Positions 7,916 through 15,938 of a stretch of 47,838 nt of DNA are shown in pieces. The notes under the pieces were generated by a model, which was not told the origin of the DNA, did no database searches, and saw only the letters and a list, made by a program, of their open reading frames with translations. This DNA is from Geosporobacter subterraneus DSM 17957. Its GTDB lineage: Bacteria; Bacillota; Clostridia; Peptostreptococcales; Thermotaleaceae. Made by a program: the position numbers and the translations under genes. The stretch is taken from the NCBI RefSeq assembly GCF_900142145.1, contig NZ_FQZV01000033.1, forward strand, positions 1 to 47,838, in the 5' to 3' direction. Numbering within the stretch: position 1 is the first letter of the stretch; each line of letters begins with the position of its first letter.

Positions 7916-9880
7916 TTAAGCTCGTTTAACCAAAGAATCTACATACTTTAATGCTGTATTTCTGATATCCGCACCCCTATATATTTCGCTCAGAGCTTTA
8001 TTGACCGTATCCATATCTATCTCGAAATTTTTGAAGGTCTGGTACAGTTCAGTATTTTCCTCTCTTAATCCCTTTTTTACCAGAGTTGTACAATATTCTT
8101 CCTTGCCGAATACCCCTTTAGGATCTTCTAGAAACTTCAAATCATATACACCAAATTTATAATGAGGCTGCCAGCCTGTTATAATAATCCATTCTTGATT
8201 CTTAATAGCCTGATCTAATGATTGAAGCATTGCCTCTTCCTCATCATGGATCACATCAAAATCATGGAGATTATAGGTTTTCAAAACTTCTCTCGTCAGC
8301 TGTCCTATGCCTGTACGCCTTTGTAAGGTATATATTTTGTTCTTAAATCTATGGGCATGGTTTTTTAACTCAGCCACACTATCCACGGTTACATAGGCAG
8401 GCACTACCAAGCCCATCTTGCAGCCTTTTAGGTTTGCACCTAAATTTTCCAGCTGATTGCCGTATTTCTTTTCAAGATATGCATCGGAATTAGGCATCCA
8501 CGGTACGATGGTGGCATCTGCCTTACCCTCTGCCACGCTCCTCCATACCTCCTGGTTATTCACCAGTATTCCTTCTACTGCAATTCCATGCTTTCTCTTC
8601 ACGATTTCCTTTAGCGCCTCTAGCCGAAAATAGGATTCCGTATACTCATTGTGAGCAACCTTGAAAAATTTATAATGATCCAGCTGCTTGGAAATCACCT
8701 GAATTTTCTTTGTAAATTCGCTGAACTTCTCTGTTATAGCTTCAATGGAATTTGTATTTTCCTGCATAGATGCACTTATTTCCTCGGAGCTGGCTGCTGA
8801 CTGTTGGCATACAGCAGAAATATTTGCAATTTCTTCTCTTACGGTTTCACTAAAGATAGTAAGTTCATTGATTCTGCTAAAGATTCCTTTAATATCCCCT
8901 TCAACCACCTGCATGGCATTGTTTATATCGAAAAAAGCCTTTTCTGTGTTTTTTAGATAGATTTCCTGATCCATAATCGTTTTATTATTGATATCTATTG
9001 CCTTTATAGATTCATCTACCTCTGTGTTTACTTTATGAATCAAATCCCTTACCTTCTGGGCAGAGCCATTGGATTCTTCCGCCAGCTTTCTGATCTCCTG
9101 TGCAACTACAGCAAAACCCTTGCCTGCTTCCCCTGCCCGTGCAGCCTCAATGGCTGCATTTAATGCCAATAGGTTTGTCTGCGAAGAGATGCTGGAAATC
9201 GTATCTACAATAGAATGGATTTCCGACGCCATGTTTTTAAGATTTCCGATTACACTGCTGACATACTGGATAGATTCTATACTTTCACTCATTTTTTCAC
9301 GCTGGGCCTTTAAAGCAGCGTTTCCTATATTGACCATATCCATAGTATTTTTTGAGTTTTCATTAATACCAGTTATTTGTTCTTTTATCTCCATTACAAA
9401 TTCGTGGGTTTTCATCATATTGTTTGACGCTTTTGTAACAGAGCTTGCAACCTCAGAATTTCCCCTTGCCATTTCGCTTATGGCAGTGGATATGCTGCTC
9501 ATCCCTTCTGAAACATTATTGATATCTTCTTGCAATAGTATCCCCGTACTGTCAACAGTTCTTGCAACTCCATATATATCTGACAGGGTATGCCTAAAAT
9601 TATCTACAAATTCCTTTAATCTTGCCTCAAGACCGATGGATCTATTTGCACCGGCATGATATAAATTTCCATTGATTAAATCCTCTATCATCCTTGATGT
9701 ATGATCCCTTCCTAATTCACCCTTAGACACTCTGTAATCCGTCCATAAGGACAGCAGGATCAAGGTCTGAACAGCTATAAATATAAGTATAGAATAACCC
9801 GTATTCATTCCTGTAGATATGAAGAAAGCAATATTTAAGATAAAGCATATACTCAATATAACGGTAGGTCTAAAAAACAT
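7916..9880 (-). CDS. Methyl-accepting chemotaxis protein with C-terminal OpuAC (betaine-binding) domain
   Basis: 654 residues. Residues 4-45 hold two closely spaced membrane helices with only a few residues between, so there is no extracellular sensor. About 85-395 is the chemoreceptor signalling coil, with the highly conserved tip SQTNLLALNAAIEAARAGEA and the segment GFAVVAQEIRKLAEES. About 402-650 is a glycine betaine/choline-type substrate-binding domain, with Trp in the VPWMPNSDAYL and GWQPHYKFGVYDLKFLEDPK segments, typical of aromatic-cage ligand sites. With this topology the binding domain lies in the cytoplasm. It sits beside a BCCT transporter operon on the same strand, separated by a terminator, so it probably senses the imported quaternary amine and signals to CheA. 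AGGGGG precedes the ATG. Confidence 0.9.
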   Translation of the reverse strand: MFFRPTVILSICFILNIAFFISTGMNTGYSILIFIAVQTLILLSLWTDYRVSKGELGRDHTSRMIEDLINGNLYHAGANRSIGLEARLKEFVDNFRHTLSDIYGVARTVDSTGILLQEDINNVSEGMSSISTAISEMARGNSEVASSVTKASNNMMKTHEFVMEIKEQITGINENSKNTMDMVNIGNAALKAQREKMSESIESIQYVSSVIGNLKNMASEIHSIVDTISSISSQTNLLALNAAIEAARAGEAGKGFAVVAQEIRKLAEESNGSAQKVRDLIHKVNTEVDESIKAIDINNKTIMDQEIYLKNTEKAFFDINNAMQVVEGDIKGIFSRINELTIFSETVREEIANISAVCQQSAASSEEISASMQENTNSIEAITEKFSEFTKKIQVISKQLDHYKFFKVAHNEYTESYFRLEALKEIVKRKHGIAVEGILVNNQEVWRSVAEGKADATIVPWMPNSDAYLEKKYGNQLENLGANLKGCKMGLVVPAYVTVDSVAELKNHAHRFKNKIYTLQRRTGIGQLTREVLKTYNLHDFDVIHDEEEAMLQSLDQAIKNQEWIIITGWQPHYKFGVYDLKFLEDPKGVFGKEEYCTTLVKKGLREENTELYQTFKNFEIDMDTVNKALSEIYRGADIRNTALKYVDSLVKRA

Positions 9881-9908
9881 AGTTAATCCCCCTAGTATTG
9901 TTTATGAC

Positions 9909-9945
9909 AAATAAGAGCAGCCCTTGTCCGAGACTACTCTTATTT
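9909..9945 (-). terminator. Probable terminator of the transporter-lyase operon
   Basis: Arms AAATAAGAGCAG (9909-9920) and CTACTCTTATTT (9934-9945) pair with one mismatch. It lies directly after the small membrane protein and before the chemoreceptor gene, so the receptor likely has its own promoter or depends on read-through. Confidence 0.55.
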
Positions 9946-9947
9946 TG

Positions 9948-10196
9948 TTATTTTATTTTTTTGCAAAAATCCCTTTTTCTGAAAATCGACCGAAGAAATA
10001 CAATCCATCCCCAAGAAACTGTCAAGGCAGGCAATGCTGCCGTTAACGCTGCTTCTATGGGAGGTATTTGAGAAAATCTCAGGGGTCCAAAGAAGAGGAT
10101 AAAGGTAATCACCATGACAAGAAAGAGTATTACACGTTCAAACATTGTTGACGGCGGTGTTAAAAAGATTTTTTTGATATCAATCTCTGCTTTCAT
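9948..10196 (-). CDS. Small two-helix membrane protein downstream of the lyase
   Basis: 82 residues that I do not recognise. After a charged start (MKAEIDIKK) come two hydrophobic segments, roughly residues 22-38 and 48-66, then a basic tail (FRKRDFCKKIK). The ATG at 10196 follows the lyase stop by a single base, and the ribosome site lies inside the lyase gene, so translation is coupled. That tight coupling suggests a role with the lyase or the transporter, such as an accessory subunit. A longer start at 10214 is possible but lacks a ribosome site. Confidence 0.65.
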   Translation of the reverse strand: MKAEIDIKKIFLTPPSTMFERVILFLVMVITFILFFGPLRFSQIPPIEAALTAALPALTVSWGWIVFLRSIFRKRDFCKKIK

Positions 10197-10197
10197 T

Positions 10198-11748
10198 TTA
10201 TACCAGCCTTCCAATCTTTTCTTCTACCAGATCTATAATCCTTCCTGTATGAATCAAGTCTCTCAAATGATTGATATGAGGATAGAGGTATAGATCCTCT
10301 TCCATCTTTGGCACACTTTGTGCGATCTCATCTAATACGGCTTTGGAGGCTGATCCAGGGTAAAGCCCATCCTCCATAAATTGGTGTGCCTGAAATACGG
10401 ATAAAAGCTCTATAGCCAAAATAAACTCCAGCTTTTCTGCAATCTGTCTTGCCTTTTTCGAGGCATTATACCCCATTGCAACATAATCCTCTTGTCCGCC
10501 GCAGGTGGGCACTCCATCGACGGTGGCCGGATGAGAAAGAATCTTCATGTCGTTGAGCAGCCCAGCCTGGGTATACTGTGGAATCATCAGTCCGGAATTG
10601 AGTCCTGGATTTTTGATCAGGAACCAAGGGTATGGAGAAAGATTTCCGTCTACCAATCGATTGTTTCTTCGTTCTGACATTTTAGCTATCATTGTGGCAG
10701 CGATGCAAGCCGAATCCATCTCGATACCAACATAGGAAGAATCTGCATTGCACCCCGAAATCGTTTCTCCATCCTCTCCCACAGGCCAGATAATCGGATT
10801 GTCGCAGCAGGCGTTCATCTCTATCTCAATGGTTTTTAGTGCATCTTTCAGTGTTTTCTTTGCAGCACCATGGAGCTGCGGTATACACCGGAGAGATAAT
10901 GCATCTTGCAGGCGATGCTCTTCAAAGTGTTTGGCAATGCTTGAATCCTCCAGTACTTTTCGGACATTTGCAGCCGTATTTTGTTGATCTGCATGGGGCC
11001 TTACCTGCATAAGACGTTCATTGAAGGCTTTTGTCGTTCCTTTAAGTACTTCTAGGGTCATGGCCCCAATTACATCTGCTGTCATGGATGCATTGATCAT
11101 ATCGTAAAGGGCTAAGGCACCAATAGCCGTTACACTAGTGGTTCCTGATACCAGTGTTAGTCCTTCTTTTGATGAAAGTACAATCGGTGATAAAGCTGCC
11201 CTTCTTAGCGCTTCTTGAGAAGATAAAAGCTCTCCCTTATAATAAGCTTTTCCTTCTCCAATCAAGACCAAAGCCATGTGGGCTTCAGGGCTCAGGTATC
11301 CTACAGAACCTTCCTTAGGCGCAAAGGGAGTGACGCCGCGATTAAGAAATTGTCTGTACAGCTCCATGGTTTCAATACGTGCACCAGCATATCCTTGACC
11401 TACATTCAGCAGCACCATCAGCATGGTTCCTCTGACTTCTTCAATCCCAAGAGGCTCTCCTACAGAAACCGCATGGGATAAAATAATATTCCGCTGCAGC
11501 TCTGCAGTTTCTTCTTTTGATATAAATTGGGTGCATAATGCTCCAAATCCGGTAGTAACCCCGTACATGACGCGACCTTCTTCAGTCCACTTTTCTACAA
11601 GGTCGCGGGCTTTCTTTACCCGTGTAATATAGGAATCTGAAAATTCCACCATAGCACCATGCCGAGCTACTGCAATAAATTCCTCTATACTAATCTGGCC
11701 CCCAAGAATAACCTTTTGAATCTCTTGTGCCCGTAATTTTCTAGTCAA
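10198..11748 (-). CDS. Histidine ammonia-lyase homologue lacking MIO; probable ergothionase-type lyase
   Basis: About 516 residues, normal HAL length. Family segments are clear: YGVTTGFG (62-69), QRNIILSHA, RCIPQLHGA (287-295), NACCDNP (312-318), GLNSGLM (382-388) and QEDYVAMG. Where true HAL has GSVGASGDLAP, whose Ala-Ser-Gly cyclises to the MIO cofactor, this protein reads GSVGYLSPEAH (147-157), so the tripeptide is absent. HAL relatives without MIO include ergothionase, which eliminates trimethylamine from ergothioneine to give thiourocanate and needs no electrophile because trimethylamine leaves easily. The neighbouring BCCT transporter and betaine-binding receptor fit such a substrate, and no hutU, hutI or hutG is present. 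The TTG at 11748 is chosen because AGGAGG lies 7 bases before it; an ATG at 11805 lacks a ribosome site. Hercynine or another betaine remains possible. Confidence 0.75.
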   Translation of the reverse strand: MTRKLRAQEIQKVILGGQISIEEFIAVARHGAMVEFSDSYITRVKKARDLVEKWTEEGRVMYGVTTGFGALCTQFISKEETAELQRNIILSHAVSVGEPLGIEEVRGTMLMVLLNVGQGYAGARIETMELYRQFLNRGVTPFAPKEGSVGYLSPEAHMALVLIGEGKAYYKGELLSSQEALRRAALSPIVLSSKEGLTLVSGTTSVTAIGALALYDMINASMTADVIGAMTLEVLKGTTKAFNERLMQVRPHADQQNTAANVRKVLEDSSIAKHFEEHRLQDALSLRCIPQLHGAAKKTLKDALKTIEIEMNACCDNPIIWPVGEDGETISGCNADSSYVGIEMDSACIAATMIAKMSERRNNRLVDGNLSPYPWFLIKNPGLNSGLMIPQYTQAGLLNDMKILSHPATVDGVPTCGGQEDYVAMGYNASKKARQIAEKLEFILAIELLSVFQAHQFMEDGLYPGSASKAVLDEIAQSVPKMEEDLYLYPHINHLRDLIHTGRIIDLVEEKIGRLV

Positions 11749-11856
11749 TAGTATGCCTCCTCCTATACTGCTTAAATTCCCAGTCGATATTTCCTTGACT
11801 GTCATATTTGCTGTTCTGAATCTTAAAGGAAGTTATTTATATTTCAGCAAACTGTA

Positions 11857-12810
11857 TTATCTTAAATAGATAATTGCGTCTTTTGGACAATGCTCTGCAC
11901 ATAGAGTACAGGACCAGCATTTTTCTCGATCAAAGTGAACTTTGTTGTCTTCTCCCAGATAAAATGCGCCAAAGTTACAAATGCTCACACATTTTCTGCA
12001 ATGAATACATTTTTCTTCGTTCCAGTAGATACTATAAGCAGCCTTAGGCCACTTATCTTTAGATCCAAGTACTTGAGCAGCTCTAAAAGGATAACAGCAG
12101 CATCCGTCACAATTACACAGGGCCTCATCTTCACCGGAATGGATCAGGCCATTTTTGTTGGCCTCTTTTAGAATTTGCTTTGCCATTTCCTTGGTCAATC
12201 TTTCTCCCCATCCTCTATCTGCGGGGGTATTGATCTCATGCCCAAACTGAATACATGTGTTCTTAGGCTTATCGCATTTTAATGCAATTGCTCTGCAGTT
12301 ACAAGGCTGTAGATAGATTTCTCTGTCCATATTTTCAATCGTTTCCTGTGCTTCTTCTAAAGTCATTAGATTGCTATTATGAAGGGATATTTTCTCCCCT
12401 TGGATTTTTCTTTCAATGGTTTCTCTTATATCCTCAACGTAAGTGGCAAAACACCACTGATCCAGCTTTTGTCGGTCCTCTTCAGAAATTCTTTGCCAAT
12501 GATCTGGCTCATATTGGGCAAAATAGGATAGACGGGTGTAGAATCGATCCAATTTAAAAAAGAGATTATCTTCTCTTTCAATTTTCTTTGTGATAGCTCT
12601 TCTGTAACAATTCTGCAGGAATAAGCCGCTATCCCCGCTAATGTTTTTGTCTATTAATTTCTGCAGTTGCGCAACTGTAAATTCTTTTTTTCCCATGAGG
12701 GCAATTAGTTTGATTTCCTTTTCACTAAACATGTGAGGGATAAGATGTTGAAAGGCTTCAGGCATTTCATAGTTCTCTGCAATCTTTAAATAATCATCCT
12801 TTTCAGTCAT
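11857..12810 (-). CDS. Multi-cluster 4Fe-4S protein with N-terminal winged-helix-like region
   Basis: 317 residues. The C-terminal 50 hold two ferredoxin-type clusters (C268, C271, C274, C278 and C298, C301, C304, C308). Two further Cys groups, C170/C172/C179/C186 and C232/C234/C237-C239, could bind another metal centre. Residues about 28-80 look like a winged helix (SEKEIKLIALMGKKEF, then TVAQLQKLI). There are no membrane segments. This architecture is known from anaerobe '4Fe-4S binding' proteins of unclear role. It lies between the BCCT transporter (67-bp gap) and the lyase (about 50-110 bp depending on the lyase start), so it may supply electrons for a step after the elimination or act as a redox-linked regulator. 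GGAGG precedes the ATG. Confidence 0.8.
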   Translation of the reverse strand: MTEKDDYLKIAENYEMPEAFQHLIPHMFSEKEIKLIALMGKKEFTVAQLQKLIDKNISGDSGLFLQNCYRRAITKKIEREDNLFFKLDRFYTRLSYFAQYEPDHWQRISEEDRQKLDQWCFATYVEDIRETIERKIQGEKISLHNSNLMTLEEAQETIENMDREIYLQPCNCRAIALKCDKPKNTCIQFGHEINTPADRGWGERLTKEMAKQILKEANKNGLIHSGEDEALCNCDGCCCYPFRAAQVLGSKDKWPKAAYSIYWNEEKCIHCRKCVSICNFGAFYLGEDNKVHFDREKCWSCTLCAEHCPKDAIIYLR

Positions 12811-12832
12811 TTTTTCCTCCTATAGAGGGTAT

Positions 12833-12857
12833 AGGAAGAAGATTGGCTCTTCTTCCT
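12833..12857 (-). promoter_or_regulatory. Intercistronic hairpin in the BCCT-lyase operon
   Basis: A perfect 10-bp stem, AGGAAGAAGA / TCTTCTTCCT, with a 5-base loop lies between the transporter stop and the 4Fe-4S protein start. No T tract follows on the minus strand, so it is more likely an mRNA-stability or processing element than a full terminator. Confidence 0.5.
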
Positions 12858-12877
12858 AACCACCTCATACCGGTATT

Positions 12878-14443
12878 TTATTCCTCAACCTTATCAATGA
12901 AGAACATTTTGATGCAAGAAGCTACTTGAAGAACAAATACAAAAAGTACTACAAAACCGCCGGCAGCGGAAAGATATTTAACTCCGTTAACCCCTTGAGA
13001 ACCGCCGGCAAATGCTACCATTAAGTAAGCAATGGTACCTACAGAAATACCCCAAAGCAGTTTTTGCCATGTAGCAGGCTCTTCATCATGCTCTATGCCT
13101 TTTGTGCAAAGGGATGCAACGGTTCTATTGATGGAGTCGGCCGCTGTAGAGAAGGATAATACCAGCGTAAACATTACAATCGGGATGATAATGGCCCCAA
13201 AGGGTATATGCCCCAGGAAAGCCCATAAAGCTGCAACAGCCCCATTGCTGTTAATTGTACCTACTAAATCTAATGTACCGTTTGTTTGCCAGTAAATTGC
13301 TGTACCACCCCAGATACCAAACCAAATAACACTGAATAGAGATGGCATAATCCAGTTGATAATCATAAATTCACGAATTGTTCTGCCATAAGAAATGATC
13401 GCAAGGAATATACCCATCAGCGGTGCGTAGGCAATCCAGATCGCCCAGTCATATAATGTCCACCACATAACCAGAGCCTCTCCGCCGATATCGATTGGAT
13501 CCAATCCCCATATCCAGAAGTTTTGCAGCCAATACGCCATACCTGCTGTAGTCATTCTTAGGATATACAGTGTAGGTCCAACAAGGAATAAGAAAACTAA
13601 AAGAACATAAAATATCTTTGAGTTCAAGCTGGAACACCACTTGATTCCTTTATCAATTCCCAGCAGGGATGAAACCGTAAAGGTAGCGGTAATCACTACG
13701 GCTAAAGCCAGCCATACAAAAGAACTTTGCGGAATTCCATAAGTCATTTCCAAACCTGAGCTTACCAAGGTTAACCCTGCACCAAGAGAAGCGGATAATC
13801 CTAATGCTATACCTAAAAGTGCAAGTGTATCTACTACATCTGCCCATACACCTTCAGTCACTTTATCTCCAAATAATGGAATGAGTGAAGATGTAACAGA
13901 TAAGGGCTTTTTGCGGTTGAAATACATATAAGCCACTACAAGACCGCATAATGAGTACATTGCGTAAGGAATAAAGGTCCAGTTGAAGAATACACGGGCC
14001 AGGGCAAATATTGCTGCAGTCACTGTGCCTGGTGTAACGCCTGTTTGGGACAGTTCTCCCCATACATTACCAAAGTAAACAATAGGTTCATTTACACCCC
14101 AGGTAATTACCCCTGTAGCAATACCTCCGGTAAGTGCCATGGCAAACCAAGTTCCAAAGGAGTACTTTGGCTTTGCATCGGCTCCCCCGAACCGGATTTT
14201 TCCAAGCTTAGAAAAAGTTAAAACACCAATAAGGATTAATGCAATAATAGAAATAATTTGATAGAGCCAACCAAAGGTTCTTAATGTCCATAAAAAAGTA
14301 TTGGTTGCGATTTCAGTTAATAATTCATTATTAAAAAGTCCGATTACTGCCGAGCCACCAATTACAAGAATAGATGGCCAGAAAACGCCCTTACGCAGGG
14401 GTCTTGCTTTTACTTCCGGTTTTGTGCTTGTCTCTTGTACCAT
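12878..14443 (-). CDS. BCCT family betaine/carnitine/choline-type transporter
   Basis: 521 residues with about twelve membrane helices, the BCCT size and layout. The unwound-helix region reads GGIATGVITWGVNEP, and the family signature helix region reads WTLYDWAIWIAYAPLMG followed by SYGRTIREF. Aromatic residues in these segments form the cage for trimethylammonium groups in known members. N- and C-terminal tails are short, unlike the long osmosensing C-terminus of BetP, which suggests catabolic uptake or exchange rather than osmoprotection. It is the first gene of the operon with the 4Fe-4S protein and the MIO-less lyase. AGAAGGAGGT precedes the ATG. A 17-bp dyad lies about 95 bp upstream. 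Confidence 0.93.
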   Translation of the reverse strand: MVQETSTKPEVKARPLRKGVFWPSILVIGGSAVIGLFNNELLTEIATNTFLWTLRTFGWLYQIISIIALILIGVLTFSKLGKIRFGGADAKPKYSFGTWFAMALTGGIATGVITWGVNEPIVYFGNVWGELSQTGVTPGTVTAAIFALARVFFNWTFIPYAMYSLCGLVVAYMYFNRKKPLSVTSSLIPLFGDKVTEGVWADVVDTLALLGIALGLSASLGAGLTLVSSGLEMTYGIPQSSFVWLALAVVITATFTVSSLLGIDKGIKWCSSLNSKIFYVLLVFLFLVGPTLYILRMTTAGMAYWLQNFWIWGLDPIDIGGEALVMWWTLYDWAIWIAYAPLMGIFLAIISYGRTIREFMIINWIMPSLFSVIWFGIWGGTAIYWQTNGTLDLVGTINSNGAVAALWAFLGHIPFGAIIIPIVMFTLVLSFSTAADSINRTVASLCTKGIEHDEEPATWQKLLWGISVGTIAYLMVAFAGGSQGVNGVKYLSAAGGFVVLFVFVLQVASCIKMFFIDKVEE

Positions 14444-14534
14444 TCAATTACCTCCTTCTGATTTTTTCTAAATTAAAGCGAGTAATTATTCTCCTATTTT
14501 CACCTCCGTTATTTGACATTTTATTATTCAATTA

Positions 14535-14551
14535 AATGGAATCATTCCATT
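14535..14551. promoter_or_regulatory. Perfect dyad upstream of the BCCT operon, candidate operator
   Basis: AATGGAAT-C-ATTCCATT is a perfect 8-1-8 inverted repeat 92 bp upstream of the transporter start. The sequence between it and the gene has only weak promoter-like matches (for example TAAAAT), which fits activator-dependent control. No regulator gene is adjacent, so the binding protein is unknown. Confidence 0.45.
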
Positions 14552-14741
14552 CCATAACAGGGTTATTTCTAGATTTTTTTGCAAGAATCATGCCATTGCA
14601 TTTTTGATTGTTATAATCCTGTCAAAGCATTAAAATCAGTTGTTTTTTTATTTAGAATCTTTAGAAAACAAAGTTAGGCAACTGCCATTTTTTTTTGCAC
14701 CTATTTCATTTATCTTTAAAATCCTTGAAAAAACTTAAGTA

Positions 14742-14768
14742 AATAGCGCCAAATAATTTGGCGCTATT
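14742..14768. terminator. Perfect palindrome between BCCT operon and IS remnant
   Basis: Arms AATAGCGCCAAAT and ATTTGGCGCTATT are exact complements around a single central base. On the plus strand a T7 run follows within ten bases; on the minus strand a T6 run follows some ten bases on. It could terminate transcripts leaving the transposase remnant. The rest of the 447-bp gap at 14444-14890 is AT-rich with no gene visible. Confidence 0.5.
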
Positions 14769-14867
14769 GCAAAATTTTTTTGCTCTAAATAGCATAATAT
14801 TCTAATTTTTGCTTTTGCCCTACATTAAAACCCATTACTTGACAGTAATATTCTCCAATTTATATAA

Positions 14868-15723
14868 ATAACACTAGTTTACAAGTTTGACTAAGCAATC
14901 TTCTTTCCCTGCAAGTAGCATTTAACAGATTCCTCTATCGAAGCATCTATTTTGCTATTTTCGAGGGAAGATACGAAACTATCTAAAATTAATTCCTTAT
15001 GAATCTGCCTTGATATTTCACGCTTTATTGCTTGAGGACTTTCAAACTGCCAGGCTTTTAACCTTTGATCTAAAAATGGCAGCACACAAACAAGGGTAAA
15101 TCCTATAGCTAAAAGATTAACATATCTTTCAATGGCTAGTTTATTGCGAACCATGTAGTTGCTAAATCCCCAAAAGAATTTATGTTGGTAGAATATGACT
15201 TTCATATTCCAACGGATGACGTAGACACGAAGGGCTAAATTTTCTGATCCTTTGAAACTATATTTCGTTTGTAATGTATCAACAATCGTTAGAAAAACTG
15301 TAGAATGCTTCAAATTATCAGGAATTAAGGCAATTCCAATACCTACGGTAACCTTTATTAGCTCTTCTGAAGGAAAATGGACATAGGATAAAAGGTAGTA
15401 TAGTGAATTCAATACTTTTCTACCGTACTTTTTGATGAAAATTTCATGTAGAAAGCGGATAGATCGAACTTCTTCAACAGAGATAATAGCAAAGACTAGC
15501 CAAAGGAAAATATTAAAGCTCCGCTTTTTAAAAAGTGAACGGTATTGTAGTAAATATTGCTCTATCGTTTGAATAAATGAATCTTGGGATATACTAAACA
15601 TATCAGACGCCTCCTAGGGTGTTGGTTTGTCATAAGATTAGTATTCCTAGGATTCAGGTGTCTGATTTTGTTATTTTATGGAATTGTTTTTAAATCACTA
15701 CATCACTTGTAAACTGGTGTTAT
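14868..15723 (-). mobile_element. Degenerate IS4-type insertion sequence
   Basis: The ends at 14868-14886 and 15705-15723 form inverted repeats of 19 bp with one mismatch (ATAACACTAGTTTACAAGT against ATAACACCAGTTTACAAGT). The 856-bp element contains a shortened transposase frame, so it is too small to be an active IS4 member of about 1.4 kb. I could not see a convincing target-site duplication. A second inverted repeat (CAGACGCCT ... AGGTGTCTG, about 15604-15665) lies in the transposase leader. Confidence 0.7.
14891..15601 (-). pseudogene. IS4-family transposase, internally deleted and catalytically dead
   Basis: 236 residues instead of the usual 400-450. The C-terminal YREK region is recognisable as YVIRWNMKVIFYQHK. 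The spacing Y-2-R-3-x-6-K is exact, but the catalytic Glu has become Lys, a change reachable by one G-to-A transition. The middle part that should carry the two catalytic Asp residues is missing, although the frame stays open. It cannot transpose by itself. Confidence 0.75.
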
Positions 15724-15827
15724 ATCATAAAAAAACCGGATAACCTCCTTCAGTGCTTATTGAAAGAAATAGGGAGAATATCAAAGTATGGATCAGCTAA
15801 TGCTAATGATTTCGCAAATAGGCTCTA

Positions 15828-15856
15828 TTGATAAATAAAAACAACAGTGATATGCT
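15828..15856 (+). promoter_or_regulatory. Putative sigma-A promoter of the exosortase operon
   Basis: TTGATA at 15828-15833 and TATGCT at 15851-15856 with a 17-bp spacer. It lies about 80 bp upstream of the exosortase start, just after the IS remnant. Confidence 0.45.
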
Positions 15857-15938
15857 ACGGATAAGCAGATTTTTAAGGTACTCTATATGCTTTGTATCCT
15901 TTGCCCCTTTCTGATTCTGTATGTGGAGGTCCCAAAAC

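Noticed and set aside
9069-9659. 196-residue plus-strand frame
   Set aside because: It is the complement of the chemoreceptor coil; repetitive heptads often leave the opposite strand open.
10198-11805. Annotation of the lyase as plain histidine ammonia-lyase (hutH)
   Set aside because: The MIO tripeptide is missing and no other histidine-degradation gene is present, so the standard label would mislead.
14444-14890. Sigma-54 promoter for the BCCT operon
   Set aside because: No GG-N10-GC element with TGGYAYR/TTGCW context was found on the minus strand here, unlike in front of the TAXI gene.
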